This document shows, in pieces, positions 53,408 to 64,000 of a DNA stretch of 64,000 nt. The notes beneath the pieces are model-generated. The model did not search any database. It saw only the letters and a list, made by a program, of their open reading frames with translations, and was not told the origin of the DNA. Positions within the stretch are counted from its first letter, which is position 1; each line of letters begins with the position of its first letter. The position numbers and the translations under genes are program-made. Origin of the DNA: Parapristionchus giblindavisi (lineage: Eukaryota; Nematoda; Chromadorea; Rhabditida; Diplogasteridae); NCBI GenBank assembly GCA_943737045.1, contig CALSFV010000225.1, forward strand, positions 806,001 to 870,000, given 5' to 3'.

Positions 53408-56400
53408 CTGCAATCGGTAAATAGTTATTTGAAATGAAGAAAACATTGAATATGTAAGAGGACGATTTCGCACGTAATACATTTTGCCATGGTACAATGG
53501 AAAATGAAGTCAAAAACTCTAGGCTATGTGATAACTTTAGACGGGTGAATGTAGCGGATCTAATAAATTAAATTAGACCGACAATCAGCCCAGTGAAAAG
53601 GCAAAAATGACTGGATTTGAGTTAGTCCAAAGTGAAAATAGTCACGAAAAATGAGAAAGACACACGAGTTTCGAGAGGGGCAGGAGGTCTATGAAGCGCA
53701 ATGCGGACATTTGCACGTAGTCTGAACATAGTGAAAGAATTGAAGGGGAACTAGACAGAGAGATAGAGAGAGGGTAAAACAAGAGAATAGTAGTTGTTAG
53801 GAAGGGTTTTAGAGCGGGTGGGTCGATACAACTGAAGATGTCTTAATTACGAATCGCATAGAGATATAACTATATTGATATATCGATAGGGATATACATC
53901 AGTAACAGGTATGAAGGGCACTAAGACACATTACAACGATAAAGGGACGAGGAGAGACTAGAATGATAGAGTGGAGATGGAGTAGAGGACGTGATCTTTA
54001 ACTGCGGAGTATTTACGATTTCGAGATGTACGGTCAGCAGAAAGGTTATATATGCCGCATATATAATATGCGGGAAAATTCGAACTCGTGCATTGCAATT
54101 CATTAGATTCAAAATTAAATCGATGAAAACAAAGTTATAGAACAAAAAAATCAGGGTTCTGAGGTTACCATCAATACTTTATATGGAGTTGTCGAGAACA
54201 CGTGAAAGTGGACAGTTGAAAGATAGAAACAAATTAAAAATATCTAGAAAACAAGTTTGTGTGGATGAATAGTAAACAACGAGAGTTTTCTGTATTTTCC
54301 TAATAAGGAAAACGTATTCTCCATAGATCGCAGAATTTATCTCTATCCAACGAGCAAATGTGTATCGCAGCTGTTTGCATTCAAATGATAAAACAATTCA
54401 CAACAATATTACTATAAAATATAGTTTTCATTGATGATTTAGGAAATGTCGAAAGACAGCACCAAAACGCCGTGCTTGATTTGATGTTAAAAAGGGTGTC
54501 CCTAAATGACGGTCGCGGCCGCGGCCACGGCCCGATCGCCCATCTTTTATAAACTTTTGTTGAACTTTAGATTTTTTCTATGCGTATACGTTGTCATTTT
54601 CGGGTGATTAGCACCTTCCTCTCCTTTTGCTTGTCTCTTATTTGCATGTATCCTCAAATATAGCCGCGACTGACATCCGCTGAAAAGAAAGACTATGAGT
54701 GATAGAGATGGAGACGGAGTGGTAGATCAGTCCTATCGTCTCTCCTTCTTCGATCGATGAATTGTCTTATGTCTATTTCTCTCGCTGACTCTCCCCTGCC
54801 TTCTCTGTCCGATTTTCGCGCCATTTTCAGTTATCATCACATTTCACTATGCTTTTTTAATGTTATTTTCGTAGTTAGTTTGCCCTCTCCTTCTTCCTCT
54901 TTAAAAACCCATCTCTTTCTTTCCTTGCGCTCCTATCTCTCTCCATCTGCCTTTATCTCTCGTAATTATCGAATGGATATATCTAGATATGCCTCATCAC
55001 CAATCAAATTTGGATTTGTCTTTGTTTATTTGCATATGTTATCGTTGTTGTAGTCTAGACCTTCTATTGTATTACCATTTGCATATGATTCAATATCATA
55101 TACATACCACGTGTCCTCACTTTGTTTTCTTCATTTGCAGTTTTCGGTCATCCTTTCAATCTCTCCTTTTCATCGTTCAAAGCTCATCTATAATCAGTCA
55201 TTCTTCCTTTCCATCTCTTCCTATCTATCTCTCTAACATCCATTATCATTCCAATCGATCACTAAGGAAGTGAGTAGACCATCAATCGATAATGTTTATG
55301 AGAGATATGAAAGGAAGGGAAGTGAGGTTACACTCCTTTTGCGCGTCTATATCTTGATATATTGCATCACTCTGTCTATGTTGTATTTCTCTCTCTTCTA
55401 ACCATCTTGCAACTTTATTCATATTCTACTGCTCCGCATTCAATAATAATTCGGAGGTCGTATCCATTCAGCGTTAAACGCAATTTGTCGATAAACGTAA
55501 CGTCACGAGCGTAGGCGTAGACATTATGTCAACTTTTACGCTTTACGCTATGGATACGGTCTCGGACGATGTGCGCAATGTGTCCTTCCTATCCTTAATT
55601 GTATTTACTACACTCTGGCCACGACTGTCCTTTGGCCCACGAGAGAGTGAGGCCAGTGTGAAGAGTGGTCTCAATTTATTTATTCATAATCATTTAAATC
55701 ATTTCAAATCCATTTCAGAGGTCGACACGACACCTATCGCCACCTCCTTAGATGACGAAATCTACTAAGATGACATCGTTCTTGTGCAGAACCGTACAAG
55801 GTATGGTGCTTGACTTGGCTCTTTCTCTGAAACATGACCTTTGACGGGAAAATCAAACCTTTCAATTTCTTGTTCTACAGGCCGAATAGTCATTTCGCAT
55901 CGTCATGACCGAAGAGCAAGTTAGTCTGGTGTCGTGCCGTCATTACCTAGATGACATCAGATGGTGGACTCTTGGACCTGATGCTTCTTTGAAGGTACGA
56001 GCCTTCCTTGGATTCCCTTTCCTGAAATGTTATGTTCAAGTTAGTGAAAAGACGAAAATGGTGTGTAGATTTTGCCAATCTTTTTCCATGACTTTTGAAC
56101 AGAACCTCTATTAGAATATATTTTATCTTCGTTACGTTATTGTCTTTGCCTTTGCTTTTGCCAACGTTCTCTTCACTGTTCACCGATCTTTTTCGTTGAC
56201 AGAAACCAAAGTTTTATACAAAGTGATCGTTCACAAAGCTCAAATCTTTGAATCTCGTAATTTGCTGTTTTGCAGGGCGAATCGTCACTTTCGTCTTCGG
56301 AAGCTCGTCGTCCTCGTCGTTGATGGTCTCCTCGATGTGTTCTTCAGAAGTGGGACGTCGCCAAGCTCCGCCGTCTTCGTTCTCTCGTCGTTTTCCAGCA

Positions 56401-56600
56401 CTGGCTGGAACTTGTTTTCCGAAAAAATAAAGATTTTGGGTTGTTAATGTTTGAAATCGGTGTCTAAGCCCGCGAAGTTAAATGGGAGGGGCCAGCATCA
56501 TTATATAAATAAGGTCCGCAAAAAATGGGCGGAGCCATGCATCGCTTTATAAGTACGGGAGCGGATGAGTATATGTATTTCGTTTGATATGTCTTTTTTT
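53408..56600. other. Region upstream of MUT; no gene supported
   Basis: Mostly A/T-rich single-copy-looking sequence. T/C-rich open frames at 54757-55273 look like low-complexity reading. Possible plus-strand exons around 55905-56430 end near an AATAAAG signal but match nothing known. At 56460-56545 is a block with TATATAAATAAGGTCC that recurs inverted at 61765-61848. Confidence 0.4.
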
Positions 56601-57377
56601 GAACTGTCGTATTCAATCATACATTAAATTAATCCGATCGGGTCGACAGGAAAGAAATTGTTACTCTATTCCTGTAGTTTGATCTTTGATCTTTGTCCAC
56701 AATTTTTCAAACAATTGGCGAAGTTATCGGCTATCGACTATTTTTTTAAATTGTTTAATTTCGCTTGTTATTTTCTGCTAAAAGAATATAAATCTAACAT
56801 TTAATAACTTGAAATGTGGCTATAGTATTGATTCAAAGATAGGAAGTGGTTCCGTCTAAGTGTTAGATCAGCACACAGAGAAAAAGCTGTAAATTGAAAA
56901 GCTGTAAATTCATTTACGACACGGGGGGTGTTTAAAAGAAAACTCATCGAGTTCACTTCTTAAAACTTTTTTGTGTGTACTGTAGAGCACTCAAAAAGGT
57001 GTTGTTCGCGGAACGCGCAAGCAGTTTTCCTTGGCGCGTTAAAAATGTCGCTTAGCTGACGTGCTTTGTGCACAGTTACTTCGAATCACTTTTTTTCCTT
57101 TTATTTGTTTATTTCTGATATAGTTATGCTTTTCCGAGAACTGGAACCGATTTTGAGCAACGCGTGCATTATATTTTACCGATGGGTTGTCCTACTTATT
57201 CGTATACCTTAGTCTTTTTGTTTGTTTTACTTTTTTTTCTTGTTCTGTCGCACTTTCGTTTCTTCAAGCATCGTTCCCCTTCTTTTCCCGTTACCCTCCT
57301 TTGCTAGTCTATTTCTAACGCAGCTTTCTCCTTCTCTTGTGTACGCAAAGCAGTGATCTCCTACATGACTTTATCTA

Positions 57378-57497
57378 AGGTGTCCGTAACGGACGGATGG
57401 CCAAGTTGCGGCCGCAAGTTGGCCATCCGTCGGATAGTTATCCGACGGACGGCCAACTTGCGGCCGCAACTTGGCCGTCCGTCGGATACGGACACGT
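57378..57497. mobile_element. 120-bp MITE made of nested palindromes, 9-bp target duplication
   Basis: It is flanked by CTTTATCTA (57369-57377 and 57498-57506). The whole element is an inverted repeat starting AGGTGTCCGTAACGGACGG. Each half is itself a palindrome centred on TTGCGGCCGCAA. A 9-bp duplication suggests a Mutator-like mobiliser. Confidence 0.8.
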
Positions 57498-58082
57498 CTT
57501 TATCTACCTTCAATAACGGGATTTACCTTTACCTTTTAATTTTATCTTTATGTTCAGGACTGTTTGAGCATAGCTCGATCCTCGAGCATCAAGATGGAGG
57601 GCGGAAAGATGTCTATGTCGATGAAGGATGTCTATCAGGATACGGTACTAGTTATTTATTCGTTGTATGTTGCTCTAGAACCGAGTTGATAACTCACATA
57701 CATATCAATAAGAGTTCAATATCTGTTGTGGCTCCATGCATAGGTAGAATATCTAGGTTGCAGATTTCCATAATGTCGTGCTTTTGAGAAAGACAAAAGA
57801 TCCCAAAATGCGACCAGGCTTTGTAGTTTGAAACGTACTTTTCGATCTATTTTTTTCATTATGAAGAAAATTTATTGATTGATTGATTTAAAGAGTATTG
57901 ATTGGCTTAGTTACTGATCAATGATTGATTGAAATATTGATCGATTATATATTTTATTGATTGAATTATTACAGATAAGGGCGCCGGGGAGGATATCGTG
58001 ATCGAATTGGTCGAGGATGAGCCAGACTTCCTAAGAGTTAGTTACATAGTTATTTAAGTAATTATGATACATGACATGGTTT

Positions 58083-58436
58083 TACGGTCATACATTTTCG
58101 GCGCCCTCACAGGAATTTTTTTTGCATAATTGTTCGATTTTCGAAATATCGATCCCCACATTATGAGGAATGAAAATGTATGCTCACCCAATTTGTCTTA
58201 TCGATCTTAAAACATGCATTGGCTATTTTTAGGTTAAAGGTTGTGATGACAACAAGCATACATTTTCGGCGCCCTCACTTAATTTTTTAGTATATTTCAA
58301 TTTAGAAAAATCGTTATTTTTCGCTTAAATTGTAATCTATCATATACTAAAAGAGTATTATATAGTGGGTCAACTCTGAAAATGAGCCTTATATAGTGGG
58401 TCAATCGTCACATTGTGAGGGTTAGAAAATGTATGA
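58083..58436. repeat. Two adjacent GCATTTTC/CGCCCT family repeats
   Basis: Copies at 58083-58186 and 58250-58436 begin CATACATTTTCGGCGCCCTC and end GAAAATGTATG. Confidence 0.55.
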
Positions 58437-58683
58437 CAACAAGGCATAGGTGGGCGCGTGAAAACGATATTTTTCTGCGCACAGCCATGCCTTCCCATCG
58501 AGGCCTTGCGCATAGCCTTGCCTCGCAAAAAAATTTTAAAAATCCAGCCAGATTTTGCAAAATTAGCCATGCGCACAGCCTTGCCTCCAACTTCCCCGGT
58601 TTGCGCACAGCCTTTCCCCCAACGTGCCCATCTATGCAACAAGGCATACTCGGTCAAACGTGCAATCTTGCGTGTACTTGCAG

Positions 58684-59815
58684 CATGAGATGTTTCGAGG
58701 CTCGCAACGCGCTCGACATGCCGGACCGTGCGTTTCTCGACGCGGACAACCTGAGCTGGCTGGTGAGGAGGCGGATCTCAAGTCAGTTTGGCAGGTACGG
58801 TAGATTTGGGGTTACGGTAGTTGTTTGAGGTTAGGATAAGCTCAAATGAGTACGCTAAAGAGATGATGAACAACTATTCGAAGGTACGGTACTGCTGTAG
58901 GGCAGGGGTGTGCGAAAAAAGATTTTCGAAAAAAATTCGAAAAACGAAAAATTTTCGATTTTGTATTTCGAAAAATTCGAAAAATTCGAAAAAACAAATG
59001 AAGTAGGAAACGAGCTGCAGAAGATTTTTATTATCGATCTTTTTTTATTGTTTTCTATTTCTATTGAGTCAAGGCCAGTCTTGACAAAATATGAAAGGAA
59101 ATACTGAGTTCTGAATAATTTATTTTTCAATTCAAAAAAAAAATTTTGCGTGCAATTTTTGCGCTGTAAGATCTATCGATATGATGGAAATACAAGAATT
59201 GCAACTGTGTGATTCTTAATTGCAGGGGCTCAAATGAAATTGTTATTTTTGTTCCAAAATTTTTAAATTTTAAAAGCTATTAATTTTTGAATATTTTGAG
59301 CTTTTTTATGTAAATTTATTTTTCGAATTTTTCGAATCTTTTTCGAAAAAGTTTTTCGAGAAAGTATCGAAAAATCGAAAAACGAAAAATGCACACCCCT
59401 GCTGTAGGGTGACTACTGATTACGGTAGGTTTGGGACGGATTATTGATTGATTCCTTATTCTAGATGAAAATGCTCGTGTCGGAGGCGCTCAAGGATGAA
59501 GGAGCTGCGGGTGAACTGGAACCTGCGGGAGCTCACGCTCGGACAGGTACGGTAGTCGGTCTAGTCAAGAACCTCATTATCGATTGATGGTGGAATTACT
59601 GATTGACATTATTGATTGATAGCGGCAGTATGGCTTTGTTATTATCGATTGATTTATAGTTTTGACCATGTTTAGTGATTGATCTGTGTCCCTGAATATC
59701 TTTTGCCTATCCAGGTCTGGGACGTGGACATCCAACGTCACGAGCACTCGATCAAGCAGTTTCTGCTCTTTGCTCAGGGAGAGCTGGCACTGAAAATGTT
59801 CTTCAAGCAGTTACG
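58684..59815 (+). pseudogene. Cytoplasmic dynein 1 heavy chain, broken exon set
   Basis: Exons 58684-58794, 58841-58883, 59465-59546 and 59715-59815 have GTACGGTA- or GTAGG-type donors. The product segments SNEYAKEMMNNYSK, MKMLVSEALKD, MKELRVNWNLRELTLGQ and VWDVDIQRHEHSIKQFLLFA match, in order, the stretch just before the linker of cytoplasmic dynein heavy chain. The third exon has lost several codons and a frame between SEALKD and MKEL, so no continuous protein is possible. Further dynein exons were not found on either side. The first exon (FLDADNLSWLVRRRISSQ) is not clearly dynein. A hAT-like MITE sits in one intron. It is a gene fragment carried inside the 56872-61208 insertion. Confidence 0.7.
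58903..59401. mobile_element. 499-bp hAT-like MITE, 8-bp target duplication
   Basis: The ends CAGGGGTGTGCGAAAAA and GCACACCCCTG are flanked by CTGTAGGG (58895-58902 and 59402-59409). The interior is rich in TTCGAAAAA. Fragments of the same family occur at 37960-38098 and 44880-45070. Confidence 0.85.
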
Positions 59816-61640
59816 GTAGGACCCGATTTTCTGATCGCGAACTGACTTTAAGATGCGCGAGTACTTAGCTAATCGATTACAAAATTTCATGAGAGGATGC
59901 CGCTATAGTTAGTGATTTACCTTCGTTCCGGGAGAGTAGTTGCAAACTACATAGTGGTTAAATAAAACCATAGTATGTATAGTTTGAGCAGTAAATTCGC
60001 GAAAAGAAAAAATCCGAGAGTTGAAAATGTGCAGAGTTTTCTCCAATTTTCTTTGCTTTTCGTAACTTTTGAACAGCACATAATGAAGTCATTTTCAAGG
60101 TAGTTCCTCTCCCGAAGGGCCTGTCTGTGGTGGCTACGGTATGCCGACATCGGATGAGCTTCGACTCCACATTGATTACTATTCTTCACTCTCCATTGAG
60201 GGTACGGTACTTGACATTTATTGATTGGTTTATGCGAAAGATGAGCTAATACTTCGAACTCTTTTGTAATGACAGAGAAGTGATTGTTTACAGAACGAAG
60301 TATATTCAACCATTTTCTTTCTTTCTGAGTTGCTGGTAGATCAACAATAGATATTCATTTGTTTGTTCAGAGTGGAAGCAGAGTCCCTATTTTGTGAAAT
60401 TGAAATATGAATAATTTGGTGTGCAAAGTGATTAAATTTGCTAAAAGAAAGGAAAAATGTCGAGAGAGATTGCAAATTGAGGATTGTTCTCTGATTTTTT
60501 AAATGGAAAGCTACTCATGGTTATGTTTAGGTCCACAATACTTTCGATCTATATTTGTATTATTCTTGATTGGAATAAAAAATGAGAACACACCGATTAA
60601 GGTAAGTGCGTTGCACTGTTATAGAATTCATTATCACTATTTTTAGAATTCATATTGAATGTATAATATGGACTGGAATATATTATTGAAGAAGATGATT
60701 CACATTAATTTATTATTTCGATTTGATCATGACGTGGATTCACTCGAGGTATGTAATTTGCATTACTTATTGTGCATAATCTTTGACTGTTTTCAGGATC
60801 CAGCTTGTGGATATATCGAAAGAAGCTTCATAATTCTTCAATCAATTATTTTTTCCCCATCGTTTTCTATTTTTCCTGTGAATTAACATGCCTGTGATGT
60901 CGTGTGGTGTTCTGATTGTTTGTACTAATAAGTATCAAATAAAGTATTTGCAATGTATTCATGAATACAATTACTATTACAAAGAAACTGAACTGAATGG
61001 AGGCTAAATGAAAGGGGGCGGAGCTAGCGGGGGGGGGGGGGGGGGTGGAGGGGAGGTGCGTTTAATACCCATTTGAGTGTTAAATACAGCGCGCCGCGTG
61101 TGCTTTTAAAAGCACTCATTTTGTGTGTTCATACGAACACCCGGGTGATTCAATGCGCCCTCGGGAGACACGAACGTGTGCTCCCAGAAACACACATTTC
61201 TCTGTGTGAGTGATAGAATGGCCAGATCATCAGACTAGATCGATGGGTAGAGACGCAGAGTCATCGCGCGCGCACTCTACTCGATTTAGCAACACTGTTG
61301 AGACGGGTGACGGGCGGGGATAACTTCACTGAAAAAAATTAAAATTTTAAAAATGTTAATTTTGATAAAATAAAGACTCTAAATGACTAATAATTTTTTT
61401 TCGTATTTCGTATAGAAAAACCGAAATATCTGCGAAAGAAAAGGAAAAAAATGACCCGCTAAATGACTTAAAAAATCACTTAACGACGGCAACGCCAGCA
61501 ACAGGAAAATCAGAATAATAAGGTTAAATAATAATAAATTTATTCCAATTGACAACAACACGATTGAATGCTAATTAAGCTAGGGTAATTTACAGAGAAG
61601 TGCATAGAAGATCGCCCTTCAGCAATATTTTGCTAATACT

Positions 61641-61719
61641 TCGCGGGGGATCGAACTTCCGTGTCGACCAACCCGTCGGATTAACGGTTCTATCTACTAT
61701 CTACTAGACCATGGGTCCC
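61641..61719 (-). tRNA. tRNA-like module in the palindrome spacer
   Basis: The minus strand has A-box-like TGGTCTAGTAGATAGTAGAT and B-box AGTTCGATCCC. Stems pair imperfectly. It is similar in style to the modules at 46455 and 63648. Confidence 0.35.
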
Positions 61720-62161
61720 TATAAGAAGACGTATCAAAGGAACTACATATACTCATCCACTACCGTACTTATAAAGCGATGCATGGCTCCGCCCATTTTT
61801 TGCGGACCTTATTTATATAATGATGCTGGCCCCTCCCATTTAACAGTGTTGCTAAATCGAGTAGAGTGCGCGCGCGATGACTCTGCGTCTCTACCCATCG
61901 ATCTAGTCTGATCATCTGGCCATTCTATCACTGATCTAACACTTAGACGGAACCACTTCCTATCTTTGAATCAATACTATAGCCACATTTCAAGTTATTA
62001 AATGTTAGATTTATATTCTTTTAGCAGAAAATAACAAGCGAAATTCAACAATTTAAAAAAATAGTCGATAGCCGTTAACTTCGCCCATTGTTTGAAAAAT
62101 TGTGGGATCTACTTCCGAATATCCGCCGCCCCGCCCCTTGCACTTTAAGCTCCGCCCCTCG

Positions 62162-62163
<2 letters not shown>

Positions 62164-62207
<44 letters not shown>
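62164..62207. repeat. (CT)n microsatellite
   Basis: About 44 bp of CT. It produces Leu/Ser-rich artefact frames. Confidence 0.95.
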
Positions 62208-62209
<2 letters not shown>

Positions 62210-63104
62210 GCACCCTCTCACCTTTCAACACTCTCTCGTCTCGCCGGGTTGTCTGGAAGGGAGTGTGTGATCATAATGATGAAATGATATGCGAAAGCTC
62301 AGAAACACGATAATTAAACTTCATAACAATAGTTAATGATACAGGAATAGTCGTCATGAATTATCTTGTGATTTTCTATGATTCCGAGTGTGCCTCGTAT
62401 CCATCAAAGATCACTCGTCTCTCTTTTCCCCTGGTATTTCAACATATAATACGTCGCTGACTTAAAATTTAATTTAAGTCAATTTCAAGTGAAAGAGCAC
62501 ATGACTAAATGCATTACATTTTATACAAAACGTGAAGTAGACTTACGTCTAGCTTGAAGTAGACTAACAAGTCTACCTTACTGAAGAATCATACGCAGAC
62601 ATGTTTTGAATTAGAAGAGTCAGACTCCCCCTCTTTTATCTGTATCTACGTTTATCTCCTCTACCCTAGCTCATCCCAGCCCTTCTTCTGTTCTCTAGGA
62701 TGTGTCTGTTGTCTTCTCAATCCTATTTCATCATGTCCCTTCTAACATATGAGTCCTCCTCGTCCGGTGTCCTCTCTCACTCTCTAGAACGGACGAACTC
62801 GCTGGCAAGTAAAACCCACTATATTCGAATTTAACGTTCTCCGTTAATTTCCCCGTCAATATCTGCTATACATTTTACTGGAATATGCTGCTGACTTGAT
62901 CCTAGAATAAGATTTCCATATAGTTTAGTCTTACTCTATCTTTAACTTAATCACTCAATCAATACAGTCATTAATCGATAAAAGAGATGAAGAAAACGAC
63001 TGAAATCATAGAAATATACTATCGATTGGTGATAATGGCAGAGATGAGACACAGACAGCAAAGAGTAGAGGCATCGACCAATCAGAGCGTTCGCGCGCGG
63101 CGTT

Positions 63105-63260
63105 GTGGGCGGGGCTAGATAAAAGGGGTATATAAGGGCTTGATGTTCATTCATTCCGAGTTCCTCTCTGAGTTGAACTCTCCTCTTCGGGGGAAATTTT
63201 TGGGAGTGATTGACACTCATAGGGGAGGGCTTTCAATGCGCAAGCCCAACCCTCCTCCGG
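63105..63260 (+). promoter_or_regulatory. GC-box/TATA-like promoter followed by hairpin-rich sequence
   Basis: GGGCGGGGC at about 63109 and GGTATATAAGGGC at about 63127 are spaced like a Pol II promoter. About 40-60 bp further on are CTCCTCTTCGGGGG and AAATTTTTGGGAG, the latter resembling an Sm-binding site. The downstream product is unknown. Confidence 0.3.
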
Positions 63261-63439
63261 ACTTCTCCAATCTTTTGGAGAAGTCGCTGCGCCTTTGTGC
63301 CGGCTGGAGGACCTCTTCCTTGGTCTGTCGACCACGACAGGCCAAGGGGGCGGGGCCTAGACAGAAGGGGGTGGGGCGGCGGATAAAAGGAAGTAGCGCC
63401 AAATTGTGGATAAAGATCAAAGATCAAACTACAGGAATA

Positions 63440-63937
63440 CACTCACAGCGAACTGTCTCATACATGAGACACTCAGTGACGAAGTAAGCTTGATTCGCGA
63501 CTGAGTGACTCACATATGAGACAATTGGAGTGGCTAAGGCCGTGGGCGAGGGTAGAGAGCAATGAGACAATTGGTGTCTCATATTTGGGAGACTCACCTA
63601 CTCTTTTAACTAGAGTAAGAGTAAACGTTTATTGGCAAAATATTTTGCTCGGAGTGGGTATCGAACTAGCGCGGGATCATATTAATGCACTCTAGTCAAG
63701 CACCCTACCCACTTCGCTACTTGGACATGAAGTCACACAGAACAGAACTCAATGACTATGCGAGAGTGATGCGCGCAACTCTTGTCTCATGAGCCAGACA
63801 CCGTGAGACACTGATTGTCTCATAACAACTTTGAGTCATCAACTATCTCACATGTGAGACACACTGCAATGATGAGCTAATTCTTTCCAAGACAATTCAG
63901 TGAGACAATCACTATCTAAGTCATTTCGCTGTGAGTG
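63440..63937. mobile_element. 498-bp TIR element with TA duplication (Tc1/mariner-type MITE)
   Basis: The ends CACTCACAGCGAA and TTCGCTGTGAGTG are flanked by TA (63438-63439 and 63938-63939). The left palindrome arm shows the intact TA target. The interior has many GTCTCA/TGAGAC short inverted repeats and a tRNA-like module. Confidence 0.8.
63648..63727 (-). tRNA. tRNA-like module inside the 63440-63937 element
   Basis: The minus strand has A-box-like TAGCGAAGTGGGTAGGG and B-box AGTTCGATACC. It is not a convincing cloverleaf. Confidence 0.35.
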
Positions 63938-64000
63938 TAGAGTAACAATTTCTTTCCTGTCGACCCGATCGGATTAATTTAATGTATGATTGAATACGAC

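Larger units (their letters stand above)
56872..61208. mobile_element. 4337-bp TIR insertion carrying dynein heavy chain gene fragments
   Basis: The ends CACACAGAGAAA and TTTCTCTGTGTG are flanked by AG (56870-56871 and 61209-61210). The other palindrome arm (about 61930) supplies the uninterrupted target. Inside are dynein-type exons with introns (58684-59815), a 120-bp MITE, a hAT-like MITE and a poly-G tract (61029-61047). No transposase was seen. Confidence 0.7.
62107..63400. mobile_element. 1294-bp TIR insertion with 9-bp duplication (Mutator-like)
   Basis: The ends GATCTACTTCC and GGAAGTAGCGCC are flanked by AAATTGTGG (62098-62106 and 63401-63409). The uninterrupted target is in the left palindrome arm (about 56700). 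It contains a (CT)n run (62164-62207), a GC-rich block and a TATA-type promoter-like site. No transposase was seen. Confidence 0.75.
56607..64000. repeat. Large interrupted palindrome running off the right edge
   Basis: Left arm: 56607-56871 plus 61209-61305. Right arm: 61855-62106, 63410-63439 and 63938-64000. The right arm is the reverse complement of the left once three insertions are removed. The spacer is 61306-61854. The outermost matched sequence, GTCGTATTCAATC at 56607, is the last sequence in the window, so the structure may continue. Confidence 0.75.

Noticed and set aside
55905..56430. Possible small plus-strand spliced gene
   Set aside because: Plausible ATG, donor and acceptors exist, but the product is short, Ser/Arg-rich and unlike known proteins. 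Support is too weak to call.

Overview
The window is eukaryotic. Its genes are split into many short exons with GT/AG introns, and most of the DNA between them is transposon debris. Two host gene families are recognisable: a ZYG11/ZER1-type CUL2 adaptor and mitochondrial methylmalonyl-CoA mutase (MUT). A nematode is the best guess, because in both adaptor copies a good 3' splice signal sits directly before the ATG, as at spliced-leader acceptors. This is inference, not proof.

The key to the layout is one large head-to-tail tandem duplication. Unit 1 enters from the left and stops at 15945, in the middle of a MUT exon. Unit 2 runs from there to about 51108. In order, the window holds: the 5' half of adaptor copy 1 (1-4533, minus); intergenic repeats (4534-12472); a 5'-truncated MUT pseudogene (12473-15945, minus); an unidentified two-exon gene (16973-17522, minus); complete adaptor copy 2 (19102-35218, minus, 17 exons, 706 codons); a nest of transposons (37231-45750); and complete MUT (47283-53395, minus, 23 exons, 739 codons). 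Past the duplication the right side (53408-64000) carries a large palindrome cut by several insertions. One of these holds broken exons of cytoplasmic dynein heavy chain.

Mobile DNA is the main content. It includes an intact Penelope-like retroelement with an N-terminal GIY-YIG endonuclease, nested in a mariner, which is itself nested in a hAT-like fragment. A non-LTR retrotransposon with an inverted 5' end is split by a foldback element. Many TIR elements have readable target-site duplications (TTAA, TTA, CWG, CAGG, ATAA, AAT, TA, 8 bp, 9 bp). Comparing the two units gives filled and empty sites, which date several insertions to after the duplication. One such element (10843-11899) carries a Cys-rich coding fragment between long arms that each contain a tRNA-like Pol III module.

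Coding sequences were built by hand from splice signals, reading-frame continuity and family resemblance. Identity and element names come from reading, not from database searches.
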